NCBI RefSeq assembly: GCF_003054555.1
Contig: NZ_CP026304.1
Span: 310,001 to 374,000 of the forward strand
DNA length: 64,000 nt
Source: Streptomyces lunaelactis
GTDB taxonomy: Bacteria > Actinomycetota > Actinomycetes > Streptomycetales > Streptomycetaceae
Direction of reading: 5' to 3'
Of the stretch, positions 53,336 to 61,869 are shown one piece after another. The notes below the pieces were generated by a model. The model was not told the DNA's origin. It saw only the letters and a program-made list of their open reading frames with translations, and did not search any database. Position 1 is the stretch's first letter; the number at the start of each line of letters is the position of its first letter. Both the position numbers and the translations under genes were made by a program.

Positions 53336-54169
53336 TCAACGCTGGATCTGGGCGTTGGTCAGCACGAGGAGGGCCCGCAGGAGCGTGGTCGCGTGGCGGG
53401 CGTTCATGCGGACCTTGGTGAGGATCCGCCAGTTCTTAAGGTCTGCGAAGCCGTGCTCGTTCACCGCTCGCTCGCGGCTGACCAGCCGGTTGGCCTCCTT
53501 CTGGGCGGCGGTGAGGGGATGGCCGCGGGTCGCCTTGCGGCCGGTGACGATCACCGGGTCGTCGGGGTCGTCGTCCAGGCCGACGAAGCCGAGGTCCGCC
53601 AGCGCCCCGAGGCCGGCCTCCCGCAGGTGGATGGTGATCTTGTTGTGGCGGGCAATGGTGATCTCCGAGGAGCGCCCCGGCTTCGCCGCCGAGATCCACA
53701 CCAAGTTGCCCTTCTCGTCGGTCAGGGCGAGGAACAGCAGGCCGTGGGTCTTGTGCTTCCCGCTGAAGTTCGGCCGGTTGGCATCCCCGGTGCGTCGGCG
53801 AGTACGGACGAGAGTGCCGTCGAGCAACACAACGACGCCACCCTTCCGGGCGATTTTCTTCAGGGCGCGGTCCAGGCGCGGGGCCCGCGCGGCGAGCAGG
53901 CCGGTCACTTCGAGCAGCCAGCGGCGCACGGTGGAAGCGGAGATGCCGTGGCCGCCGGCCATGTCGGAAAGCCGCTGGCCGTGGCGGAGGACGGCCAGGA
54001 CGATCAGGGCGATGCGGCCGGGCGGGAGCTTGCGCCAGCGGATCTTCTTCAGGTGGCCGCGGACCAGGCCGGAGACCAGGTCGAGGGTGGCGCTCGACAG
54101 CGGCAGGCGGCACTGGTAGACAAGCCCTTCAGCTCGGCGGGGCGGTTGTTCCTTCGCATGGACACCCAA
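53336..54169 (-). CDS. DDE transposase, IS5-like
   Basis: 277 residues. N-terminal helix-turn-helix region: LPPGRIALIVLAVLRHGQRL, MAGGHGISASTVRRWLLEVT. Catalytic DDE domain: VVVLLDGTLVRTRRRTG, NFSGKHKTHGLLFLALTDEK, LGALADLGFVGLDDDPD and NRLVSRERAVNEHGFADLKN (final Glu). This is the DDE_Tnp_4-like form. Frame intact and ends at the inverted repeat, so the element may still be mobile. Confidence 0.88.
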   Translation of the reverse strand: MGVHAKEQPPRRAEGLVYQCRLPLSSATLDLVSGLVRGHLKKIRWRKLPPGRIALIVLAVLRHGQRLSDMAGGHGISASTVRRWLLEVTGLLAARAPRLDRALKKIARKGGVVVLLDGTLVRTRRRTGDANRPNFSGKHKTHGLLFLALTDEKGNLVWISAAKPGRSSEITIARHNKITIHLREAGLGALADLGFVGLDDDPDDPVIVTGRKATRGHPLTAAQKEANRLVSRERAVNEHGFADLKNWRILTKVRMNARHATTLLRALLVLTNAQIQR

Positions 54170-54216
54170 CTCCCGTCGGGGGCCTGCGCGTTACGCCGAA
54201 ATCAGGCCGCCGCCGG

Positions 54217-54657
54217 TCAGGCGGACGACTGCGGCAGGGCGGTGAAGCGGCCGGCGGGGGTGCGGTGCAGCCAGCCCCGGTCCGCCAGGCGCCTGAGCTT
54301 GTCGCGTACCGGTTCCACCTGCCCGGGCTGGGTGCCCCTGCCGAGCTGGACGCTGACGTCCTTGGCCGGGACCGGTTCCGATGCCTCGGTCACCATCTTC
54401 ATGATCGCCTGGTAGTCGGCGGGTAGCGCGCTCCCTTCCACGCCCTGCTCGCGGTGCGGGACCAGCAGCATCCCGCCCGCACCCGGAGTCGTTGTCACCT
54501 GCTCCAACTCCTCAGCCGCGGCCGGGTCGTCGGCCTGCCCGCTCCGCTCGGCCTCGATGAACTGCCCGATCACCACCTCGGCGGCTTCCAGCCGGGCCAC
54601 CTCGGCATCGATCTCGGCGAGCTCCTTGCGCAGCCGTTCGGCGCGATCGGCCAGCAA
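54217..54657 (-). CDS. Coiled-coil/winged-helix passenger gene of the IS
   Basis: 146 residues. Coiled coil at the N-terminus (DRAERLRKELAEIDAEVARL), a linker, and a C-terminal winged helix (LPADYQAIMKMVTEASEPVP, EPVRDKLRRLADRGWLHRTP). It sits upstream of the transposase in the same orientation inside the inverted repeats. The plan is the same as the gene at 15453-16022. It may regulate transposition or the host; unproven. Confidence 0.7.
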   Translation of the reverse strand: MLADRAERLRKELAEIDAEVARLEAAEVVIGQFIEAERSGQADDPAAAEELEQVTTTPGAGGMLLVPHREQGVEGSALPADYQAIMKMVTEASEPVPAKDVSVQLGRGTQPGQVEPVRDKLRRLADRGWLHRTPAGRFTALPQSSA

Positions 54658-54782
54658 GACCCCTCCGCTGCATCACCCAGACCAGCACATCCGCCACCAG
54701 CAGCCCCTCCCACCCGGCTCTCCTCGGAGCCTACGAGGCACTCCGGATCCGGCACCGCAATTCCGGCGAACCGGCAATGCGC

Positions 54783-54884
54783 CGGATGATCACCTGCTAC
54801 CGATCACGCCCACGACCGGCACGAGGACCCCAGCCCTCGCCCACGCCAGCCCCATGACCAGCGAATTCAGGTTGAACAACGCTC
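54783..54884. repeat. Right 102-bp terminal inverted repeat
   Basis: Reverse complement of 53234-53335 with two mismatches. Its outer end CGCTC is followed by ATT. The TGA ending the NACHT reading frame overlaps this junction. Confidence 0.9.
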
Positions 54885-56853
54885 ATTGGTGGGGCGGCGC
54901 TGGAGGCCGGCTCGCCGCGGCCAGGCTGTCCTGTAGACGTGCGTGGCGGAATTGGTAGGTCGCGCCTGCCTGCCGCAGCACTCCTCGCCGGTGAGCATCG
55001 TCCAGAAATCTCATCAGCCGCCACGGCAGTCGCCCCCGCAGTGCCAGCCACGAGCGGGTGAGTAGGAACCACCCCCAGGCACTGGCTGCAAGGCCCGTCT
55101 GAAACCTCCCCACGAACCTGCCGGCCAGCCCGACGGCGAACCCGCCGCCGAGACCGGCTGCAATCCCCCAAGCGAGTCCGACGGGAAGCCCGAACCCCGG
55201 CGGCCCAGTCACGAGCCCGGCCACAAGCCCGGCCCCGAGAGTTTCCACGGCAATACGGAAAGTGCTGAGTACCCTGTCGCTCCGAAGGGCATAGCCAGGG
55301 CTCGGTGAACGGATCGTATCGGTTGGAGTGTTCACCCATGCCATGATTCCGAAGCCGATCCCGACTCCCAGGCCCGCTCCGAACCCGACCTTCAGCACCA
55401 TCTCGAGGCTCGCGGGGAATCCGGCTCCCAGCCAGGCCGCTGAGCCGAAGGTGAGGAGAGCTCCTGATCCCGTTGTAATCCCAACTGCTAGTCCGAGAAG
55501 CAGTTTCCTGCCGAAGAGCCGTGATCGGCCTCGTATCCGAAGGTTGACATGCCCCGGGTGAGACGGCGGCACAGCTACCAGACCGGCGCTGAACCCGCCC
55601 GCCAGCCCGGCTACGACTCCGACCTCAAGCCCGACCCCGATCGCCACGCCGAGGCCAGCAACGAACCCGGTCAGGATCTCGAGCAATACCCCGATGACAC
55701 GTCTCGTGCCCGGGGCGAGGGCACTGTGCAGTTGCCACCAGACCAGATCGCGGGTAGGGCGACTGTTGTGGTCTCGGGCTATGAAGGCCAACCACTTGTG
55801 AGCTAGTTCCGGAGAGTACTGCGGTACGCGCCTGTGGGGACGGCCCGTTGCTGGCGGCAGCGGGCGATGACGGTAGACGGCAGGGACGAAGGCGTTCAGC
55901 AGGTGATCTTCAATGGCAGCCCGGCCAGCGAAGCGTTCGCGGGTAAGGAGTTCAGCGGGGTCGGTCGCCGGATCGCTGTAGATTGCCCGTGCCTGCGCCA
56001 CCATCAAGGGAGACGACAGCGCCGTGGCAAGCGGAGCTGTGGGATGCGCCCGCAGATACGCAAGCACCGGTACCCAACGCGCATCGTCGGCCACTCCGCC
56101 GACGGACAGAAAAGCTATCGCCTCCTGCACGCCCACCGGTTCCAGTTCTATCACCGCTGCGGTGGCCAGCACGCCACCGTGGGAGGTAACAGCGGCTTCG
56201 TACTCGGCGCTGCGGCAGGTGACGATCAGGGGTCTGCCGGCCGGAACCCGGTCCAAGGCATCAATCGCCGCCGGGTGCAGCCCAGCGGGCATCTCGTCCA
56301 GGCCGTCCAGGATCGGCAGGATGTGGCTATCTGTGACCAGTCGATGGGCAGCCCTGGGGCCGAATGCCTCGGCGTTGGAGAGGGCAGGGTAATCCTCCAC
56401 CACGCGGCGGACCATCCAGGTGTCCAGGTGTTCGTCACGGGGATCCCATGAAGAGAGCGATAGCAGTACCGGCACTGGGCCTCCGTGCGCGCTGCGCTGC
56501 TCCAGCAGGCCAAGGGTCAGCAGGATGGCTAGTACGGTCTTGCCCGCTCCAGGGTCGCCGAGCAGGACCAGCCGCCGCTTGGGAAGCTGATTGAAGGCGG
56601 TCACGATCTCGTCGACTCCGCCGCGAAGCCGCAGCCGTGACGGGCGTCCGCCCACGACGTCCTCGCCCAGTACCGCGGCCGGGTGGGCGGAGACCGGGCG
56701 GCTGGTGGTGGACCAGCGCAAGTGCAGGGGCTGTGGTCGGTGCAGCATCCGTGTGTCTGCCTCGGTGGCCCACTGCCGGTGCATTGTGTGGGCCAGTTCC
56801 TCAGCCCCTCGCCGGAGCCGTGCTCCGTCGCCGTCGCCGCTGGCGATCGGCAT
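54883..56853 (-). CDS. NACHT-domain STAND NTPase, both ends altered by IS elements
   Basis: 656 residues from ATG 56853. NACHT domain: Walker A LLGDPGAGKTVLAI (about residues 96-105), Walker B ILPILDGLDEMPAG (about 180-190), sensor VTCRSAEYEAAV. The C-terminal ~300 residues hold many Gly-rich hydrophobic helices (GFVAGLGVAIGVGLEVGVVA and similar), an unusual membrane-like domain, then GRLPWRLMRFLDDAHRRGVL. Coding sequence continues upstream of the ATG (YLWLAWPVAALAAVAAAVEA, a membrane helix) until the IS3 element at 56958, so the true N-terminus is lost. The stop codon comes from the IS end. Bacterial NACHT proteins include anti-phage sensors; a role here is inferred. Confidence 0.8.
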   Translation of the reverse strand: MPIASGDGDGARLRRGAEELAHTMHRQWATEADTRMLHRPQPLHLRWSTTSRPVSAHPAAVLGEDVVGGRPSRLRLRGGVDEIVTAFNQLPKRRLVLLGDPGAGKTVLAILLTLGLLEQRSAHGGPVPVLLSLSSWDPRDEHLDTWMVRRVVEDYPALSNAEAFGPRAAHRLVTDSHILPILDGLDEMPAGLHPAAIDALDRVPAGRPLIVTCRSAEYEAAVTSHGGVLATAAVIELEPVGVQEAIAFLSVGGVADDARWVPVLAYLRAHPTAPLATALSSPLMVAQARAIYSDPATDPAELLTRERFAGRAAIEDHLLNAFVPAVYRHRPLPPATGRPHRRVPQYSPELAHKWLAFIARDHNSRPTRDLVWWQLHSALAPGTRRVIGVLLEILTGFVAGLGVAIGVGLEVGVVAGLAGGFSAGLVAVPPSHPGHVNLRIRGRSRLFGRKLLLGLAVGITTGSGALLTFGSAAWLGAGFPASLEMVLKVGFGAGLGVGIGFGIMAWVNTPTDTIRSPSPGYALRSDRVLSTFRIAVETLGAGLVAGLVTGPPGFGLPVGLAWGIAAGLGGGFAVGLAGRFVGRFQTGLAASAWGWFLLTRSWLALRGRLPWRLMRFLDDAHRRGVLRQAGATYQFRHARLQDSLAAASRPPAPPHQ

Positions 56854-57008
56854 TGGCTCCTGCTGCCTTCGGGCCTCTACCGCTGCGGCAGCGACTGCTG
56901 CCAGGGCAGCAACAGGCCAGGCCAGCCAGAGATAGGGCTGAACCGCTTCCGGTACATTGAACCGCCCCGGTTCGAATGGAGACTCGATTCCGTGTAAGGA
57001 TCAGAGTC

Positions 57009-57335
57009 ATGGCACGTCCCTCCTCCTATCCCCCTGAGCTGCGCAAGCGCGCGGTGCGCATGGTCGCCGAGGTCCGCGGTGACTATCCGACAGAGTCAGC
57101 CGCGATCAACGCGGTGATGGCCAAGCTGGGCATCGGCTCACGCGAGACACTGCGCAAGTGGGTCCGCCAGGACCAGATCGACTCCGGGACCCTGCCGGGG
57201 GCGACGAGCGAGGAGTCCGCGCAGATCAAGGCGATGAAGAAGGAGATCGCCGAACTCAAGCGCGCGAATGAGATCTTGAAGGCCGCGGCGAGTTTCTTCG
57301 CGGCCGAGCTCGACCGGCCACTGCCTCGCTCGTAA
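57009..57335 (+). CDS. IS3 transposase OrfA
   Basis: 108 residues from ATG 57009. HTH_Tnp_1 domain: SYPPELRKRAVRMVAEVRGD, GSRETLRKWVRQDQID, and a leucine-zipper-like tail, IKAMKKEIAELKRANEILKA. It binds the element ends. It overlaps orfB, which is in the -1 frame. Confidence 0.92.
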   Translation: MARPSSYPPELRKRAVRMVAEVRGDYPTESAAINAVMAKLGIGSRETLRKWVRQDQIDSGTLPGATSEESAQIKAMKKEIAELKRANEILKAAASFFAAELDRPLPRS

Positions 57336-58261
57336 CGTTCATCGACGAGCACCGGGACCGCTTCGGCGGCGTCGAGCCGATCTGCCGCACGTTGACCCAG
57401 CACGGCTGCAAGATCGCCCCCTCCACCTACTACGCCTGCAAGAAACGACAAGCGACTCCCTCGCCGCGAGCCGTGCGGGACGAGGAACTCAAGGAGCTGA
57501 TCCAGGAGGTCTACACGTCCAACTACCGCGTCTATGGCGCGAGAAAGGTCTGGCGCGAGCTGAACCGGCAGGGCCATGCTGTGGCCCGCTGCACGATCGA
57601 GCGCCTCATGCGTGAGATCGGCATCGCCGGCGCGGTCCGCGGCAAGAAGGTCATCACCACCCTCCCGGACCCGACCGCCGCCAGGGCCCCGGACCGCGTC
57701 GACCGCGACTTCGTCGCCCCGGCCCCGAACCGGACCTGGGTCGCCGACTTCACCCACGTGGCCGCCTGGGCCGGCGTCGTCTATGTCGCCTTCGTCGTGG
57801 ACACCTTCTCCCGTCGCATCGTCGGCTGGTCCGCCTCGCTGTCGAAAGAGACCCAACTCGTCCTGGACGCCCTGGACATGGGTCTGTGGCAGCGCGATCG
57901 CGAGGGCCGCCCACCGGCGCCTGGCCAGCTGATTCATCACTCCGACGCGGGTTCTCAATACACGTCATTCCGGCTGGCCGAACACCTGGACGCGGCCCAG
58001 ATCGCGGCCTCCATCGGCTCGGTCGGCGACGCGTACGACAACGCGCTCATGGAGTCGACGATCGGCCTGTTCAAGACAGAAGTCATCAAGCCCCAGCGGC
58101 CGTGGAAGACGCTCTCACACGTCGAGCTCGCCACCGCCGAGTGGGTCGACTGGTACAACCACCGCCGACTCCACGGTGAGATAGGGCACATCCCGCCCGT
58201 CGAATACGAAGCCAACTACTACCGAGCAACCACGAAACCCCAGCTCACAGCCACCAACTGA
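57326..58261 (+). CDS. IS3 transposase OrfB (DDE integrase core)
   Basis: About 310 residues in the -1 frame relative to OrfA, probably made as an OrfAB fusion by ribosomal frameshifting near 57300-57335. HTH_21 region (YRVYGARKVWRELNRQGHAV), then the rve core: NRTWVADFTHVAAWAGVVYV (first Asp), LIHHSDAGSQYTSFRLAEHL (second Asp), NALMESTIGLFKTEVI (Glu). All catalytic residues present. An internal ATG at 57392 would give a shorter form. Confidence 0.9.
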   Translation, partial: SLVTFIDEHRDRFGGVEPICRTLTQHGCKIAPSTYYACKKRQATPSPRAVRDEELKELIQEVYTSNYRVYGARKVWRELNRQGHAVARCTIERLMREIGIAGAVRGKKVITTLPDPTAARAPDRVDRDFVAPAPNRTWVADFTHVAAWAGVVYVAFVVDTFSRRIVGWSASLSKETQLVLDALDMGLWQRDREGRPPAPGQLIHHSDAGSQYTSFRLAEHLDAAQIAASIGSVGDAYDNALMESTIGLFKTEVIKPQRPWKTLSHVELATAEWVDWYNHRRLHGEIGHIPPVEYEANYYRATTKPQLTATN

Positions 58262-58307
58262 GATCTCCACCGAACCCGGGGCGGTTCACCACAGCCCTAG
58301 TACTTGA

Positions 58308-58334
58308 GGGCGGCTCGCCGACAGCGAGCCGCCC
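58308..58334 (-). terminator. Hairpin terminator of the membrane protein gene
   Basis: GGGCGGCTCGC and GCGAGCCGCCC form a perfect 11-bp stem around CGACA. It begins 13 bases past the stop codon of the minus-strand gene. Confidence 0.7.
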
Positions 58335-58346
58335 GTCGCTGACGTG

Positions 58347-59045
58347 TCACCTGACGATTGCGCTGCGGCCCAGCGCCAGTCCCAGGAAGGCGACCAGCAT
58401 CCACACCGGTCCCACGACTCCCTGGAACCCGGGAAGCCCGGTAATACCGGCGAACAGGACGACCGCCAGCACCGGCACCAGACTGACCCAGCCGATCCAG
58501 CGCGAGACCGTCCGCTCGCGTAGCGCCATCCAAGCCACCGCACCCGCCGCGACCACGACTCCAAGCCAGCCGATGAAGCCGCCGAAGTCGTTGAGCATGT
58601 AGTAGACGAACAGGCCGTCCTCGCCGAACGATTTCTTGTCCATCCCGGTCGGCAGATAGATCGCCATGGCGCCCTTCCAGCCGTACCCGTATGTCAGGCC
58701 GGCGGCGGAGGCCGTCAGCGCGCCGCTGACCACGTACGCGGCGGTGCTGCCGGGTACCCGTGGCTCGACCTGGCGCCGCCATGCCGCGGCCAGTACGAGC
58801 AACAGGACAACTGTCGCGAATCCCGTAACGAGACCGAGGTGCGCGATGCCGCGCGACACTTCGTCGGTGATCGTCGCGTCGACGAACTCCCGCTGTTGTG
58901 TGCCGCTGCGGACGTCGGCAAAGAGCGTGGCGATGGCTCCCAGCAGGCCCGCCCCCACCCCGTACAAGGGCCACTTCGGCCTTACGCCGCCGTCCTGATG
59001 CGCTGTGCTGCCGGTTGCCGTCGGATCGATTGTGGTCATTGCCAT
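58347..59045 (-). CDS. Multi-pass membrane protein
   Basis: 232 residues from ATG 59045 with CAGGAG upstream. About six membrane helices, including WPLYGVGAGLLGAIATLFAD, FATVVLLLVLAAAWRR, VVVAAGAVAWMALRE and PVWMLVAFLGLALGR. A loop with DKKSFGEDGLFVYYMLNDFG lies outside the helices. Divergent from the kinase gene at 59188 with about 140 bp between them, so the two could share a control region. Function unknown. Confidence 0.8.
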   Translation of the reverse strand: MAMTTIDPTATGSTAHQDGGVRPKWPLYGVGAGLLGAIATLFADVRSGTQQREFVDATITDEVSRGIAHLGLVTGFATVVLLLVLAAAWRRQVEPRVPGSTAAYVVSGALTASAAGLTYGYGWKGAMAIYLPTGMDKKSFGEDGLFVYYMLNDFGGFIGWLGVVVAAGAVAWMALRERTVSRWIGWVSLVPVLAVVLFAGITGLPGFQGVVGPVWMLVAFLGLALGRSAIVR

Positions 59046-59187
59046 CAACTCCTGGTCTCCGCGAGCTGTTTGCGTGCCCTACTGTCAGCTCGGCCGTGTC
59101 CCGGGTACCAGGGACGCCCGTCCCAGTCGGCCGGGAATTTCGTCCCGGATCGCTGCACTACGGCCTGGACTGCGGGAGCATGTCCCT

Positions 59188-61182
59188 ATGGACCGGGGGG
59201 ATCGGGTACTGCGGCGCACTGCCTACGCCATTGCGGGCACTGGTGCCGCGGGCTGTGCCGCGACTGTGCCTGTGCATGACTGGCTGGCCGGACGCATCAC
59301 GGTTACGCCCCTGTATTGGAGTGACCTCGTGCTCGGCACGGCATGGCCGCTGGTGGGCGCCGTCGCCGCCCGGACCCGGCCGCGCAATGCGGTGTGCTGG
59401 CTGATGCTTCTGCCCGCCATGATCGGCCCCTACCACCTGCTCGCCTATTACGCGGGCTACAGCAGTCTCGTCGCCTCCGCCCCGCTGCCTGGCTGGCAGG
59501 TGGGCGCCTGGATTGGCTGCTGGGGGTTTGCCGGCTACTGGTTCGCGACCCCGCTGGTACCGCTACTCTTCCCGCATGGCCGCCTGGGTACCCGGCCCCG
59601 TCGGGCGTGCGCGTGGGTTATCACGGCCATCGCGGCTGTCGGCACGCTCGCCACCATGCTGCGCCCCAGCGGCACCGATCCCGTCCCCGGTGTCCCCAAC
59701 CCCCTCGGCCTCGCGGGCTGGGAGTGGCTGCACACGGTGATGTTCTGGTGTGCCGTCACCACCATGCTTGGCGGCACTTGCGTCGCCGCCGTGTTCCTCT
59801 TCCTGCGCACCCGCTCCGCCACCAGCACGGAACGCGCCCAACTGCAATGGCTGATGCTGGGCGGACTGGTGATGGCCCTCTCATTCCTCGGGACGACGTT
59901 GACTGACCTCCAGAAACCACCCCTGATCGGTGATCTGCTGATGATGCTGGGGCTGCTTGGCCCGCCCGTCGGCATCGCGATCGCCATGCTGCGGCACCGA
60001 TTGTTCGACGTGGAGGCTGTCCTCGGTCGCGCCATCGTTTTCACTGTTCTCAGCGGTATCGTCCTGGGTGTATACGCTGCAGTCGTCGCCGGGGCAGGCC
60101 TGCTCGCACCCGGCTCACTCGTCGGCACCGCCACCATCGCCGTCACCGCGCTGCTCGCGGCAAACGGTCGCGGCGCTGTCCAAGCAGCCGTGGACCGGTT
60201 GCTGTTCGGCCACCGTCACGACCCGTACGCCGTCGTCGCCCGCGTCGGTCGTCATATCGCCCCGGCATCCGAACCGGCAGAAGCCATGCAGCGCCTCGTC
60301 GACGCCCTGCGCCAAGCGCTGGCACTGCCGTACACGGCCTTCGACAGCCCCGCGGTAGGGGCGGCCTCCGGCACTCCCGTACCGGGCGCGGGCTGGCGGA
60401 CCGTTCGATGCTTGGCGCTCGGCCGCGAGGTCGGCGAACTCCGTATCGGTCGGCGGCGCTCCGGCGAGCCGTGGACCGTCCAGGAGCAGGGCGCAGTCGA
60501 GGAGGTCGCCGACCGCGCCGGAACCCTTGCCTACGCCGCTGCCCTAGTGGAGGACGTCGCACGCAGCCGGGCCCGTATCCTGTCGGTGCGCGAGGAGGAA
60601 CGCCGGCGCCTGCGCGCCGACCTCCACGACGGCATCGGCCCATCCTTAGCCGGAACCGCCCACCAGCTGGACGCCCTCGCCCGGCGTGCCCACGATCCCG
60701 ACCTCGCAGCCTCCATCACAACGCTCCGGGACCGGCTCCGCTCCACAGTCGGTGACCTGCGCACCGTGGTCCAGGGGCTGCGGCCCGCCGTTCTCGACCA
60801 ACTCGGCCTGCCGGGCGCCCTGCGCGAACTCCTTGCCGGATACGACACACCCTCATGCCACTGCGATATTGACGCTGCCTGCCGCGGCCTTCCAGCAGCC
60901 GTCGAAGTCGCTGCGTACGCGATAGCTGCCGAGGCAGTTGCCAACGCGGTGAAACACAGCGCTGCCAGCCGCCTCGACCTCACGGCTCACCTGGATGGCA
61001 GGGACCTCGCGCTCGCGATCCGAGACAACGGCTGCGGCATCGCGCCGCGACACAAAGCGGGCGTCGGATTCCGCAGCATGAGCGAACGCGCCGCAGAGAT
61101 CGGGGGTCGCTTGGAGATCACCGCAGACCCAGGAGGCGGCACCCTGGTGCGCGCCATTCTTCCGGCAGGTGATCCGCAGTGA
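59188..61182 (+). CDS. Membrane sensor histidine kinase, HisKA_3 type
   Basis: 664 residues from ATG 59188. About nine hydrophobic segments in residues 1-340, a GAF-like middle part (YAVVARVGRHIAPASEPAEA), then the phosphoacceptor helix with EEERRRLRADLHDGIGPSLA (His480) and HATPase_c with AEAVANAVKHS (N-box), IRDNGCGI (G1) and VGFRSMSERAAEIGGRLEI (G2). Typical NarX/DesK-like kinase. The response regulator start (GTGA) overlaps its stop codon by 4 bases. The signal is unknown. Confidence 0.93.
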   Translation: MDRGDRVLRRTAYAIAGTGAAGCAATVPVHDWLAGRITVTPLYWSDLVLGTAWPLVGAVAARTRPRNAVCWLMLLPAMIGPYHLLAYYAGYSSLVASAPLPGWQVGAWIGCWGFAGYWFATPLVPLLFPHGRLGTRPRRACAWVITAIAAVGTLATMLRPSGTDPVPGVPNPLGLAGWEWLHTVMFWCAVTTMLGGTCVAAVFLFLRTRSATSTERAQLQWLMLGGLVMALSFLGTTLTDLQKPPLIGDLLMMLGLLGPPVGIAIAMLRHRLFDVEAVLGRAIVFTVLSGIVLGVYAAVVAGAGLLAPGSLVGTATIAVTALLAANGRGAVQAAVDRLLFGHRHDPYAVVARVGRHIAPASEPAEAMQRLVDALRQALALPYTAFDSPAVGAASGTPVPGAGWRTVRCLALGREVGELRIGRRRSGEPWTVQEQGAVEEVADRAGTLAYAAALVEDVARSRARILSVREEERRRLRADLHDGIGPSLAGTAHQLDALARRAHDPDLAASITTLRDRLRSTVGDLRTVVQGLRPAVLDQLGLPGALRELLAGYDTPSCHCDIDAACRGLPAAVEVAAYAIAAEAVANAVKHSAASRLDLTAHLDGRDLALAIRDNGCGIAPRHKAGVGFRSMSERAAEIGGRLEITADPGGGTLVRAILPAGDPQ

Positions 61183-61862
61183 AGGGGCCGATCACCGTCC
61201 TCCTCGTCGACGATCATCCTGTCTTCCGGGCCGGGATGACCACCGTCCTGACCGACCTTCCCGATGTAACAGTCATTGGCGAAGCCGCCGACGGCGCCGA
61301 GGCCATCGCCACAACCGCCCGGCTGCTACCAACGATTGTCCTGATGGACCTGCGCATGCCCGGCGTCAGTGGTCTGGAAGCCACCGCCCAGATCACCACT
61401 GCCCACCCGCAAGTCGCTGTCGTTATCCTGACCATGGACGAAGACGACGACTCGGTCTTCGCCGCACTCCGCGCCGGCGCTCGCGGCTACTTACTGAAGG
61501 AAGCAGACGGCACGGACGTCCACCGCGCCCTGCTAGGTGTCGCCCGTGGCGAAGCGGTCTTCGGCCCACGGATCGCCCGGCGCGTCCTCTCCCACTTCGC
61601 CACCCCGCCCACCAGCCCTGCCAGGATGCCCTTCCCCCACCTCACCAACCGAGAACGAGAGATCCTCGACCTGCTTTCCCGCGGCCTGGACAACGCATCC
61701 ATCGCGCGCCGACTGTCCCTGTCCGAGAAGACAATCCGCAATCGCGTCAGTGATGTGCTGACGAAGCTGCGTGCTCGAACCCGCGCGGAGGCAGCAGCCC
61801 TGGCCCGGGATGCGGGCCTGGGAAACCCCCAGTTGCAACCCGGCCCAGGACCGGGACTGTAA
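61179..61862 (+). CDS. NarL/FixJ-type response regulator
   Basis: 227 residues, GTG start overlapping the kinase stop. Receiver domain: VLLVDDHPVFRAGM (acidic pocket), IVLMDLRMPGVSGLE (phospho-acceptor Asp about 58) and GYLLKEADG (Lys). LuxR-type HTH at the C-terminus: LTNREREILDLLSRGLDNAS, IARRLSLSEKTIRNRVSDVL. Cognate partner of the 59188 kinase. Targets unknown; the membrane protein gene upstream is a candidate. Confidence 0.94.
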   Translation: MKGPITVLLVDDHPVFRAGMTTVLTDLPDVTVIGEAADGAEAIATTARLLPTIVLMDLRMPGVSGLEATAQITTAHPQVAVVILTMDEDDDSVFAALRAGARGYLLKEADGTDVHRALLGVARGEAVFGPRIARRVLSHFATPPTSPARMPFPHLTNREREILDLLSRGLDNASIARRLSLSEKTIRNRVSDVLTKLRARTRAEAAALARDAGLGNPQLQPGPGPGL

Positions 61863-61869
61863 ATCGTTC

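Larger units (their letters stand above)
53234..54884. mobile_element. IS with 102-bp inverted repeats, transposase and passenger gene
   Basis: 1651 bp. Both ends read GAGCGTTGTTCAACCTGAAT inward. The inverted repeats run 53234-53335 and 54783-54884 with two mismatches. ATT flanks both sides (53231-53233 and 54885-54887), a 3-bp target duplication. It carries a DDE transposase and a coiled-coil/winged-helix gene, both on the minus strand. The insertion lies at the 3' end of the NACHT gene and supplies its stop codon. Confidence 0.9.
56958..58288. mobile_element. IS3-family element
   Basis: Ends are inverted repeats: left TGAACCGCCCCGGTTCGAAT, right (reverse complement) TGAACCGCCCCGGGTTCGGT. 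The 1331-bp element carries orfA and orfB on the plus strand. I see no target duplication (CAT left, CCA right), and no NACHT N-terminal sequence is evident beyond the right end, so a deletion may have followed insertion. Confidence 0.88.
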
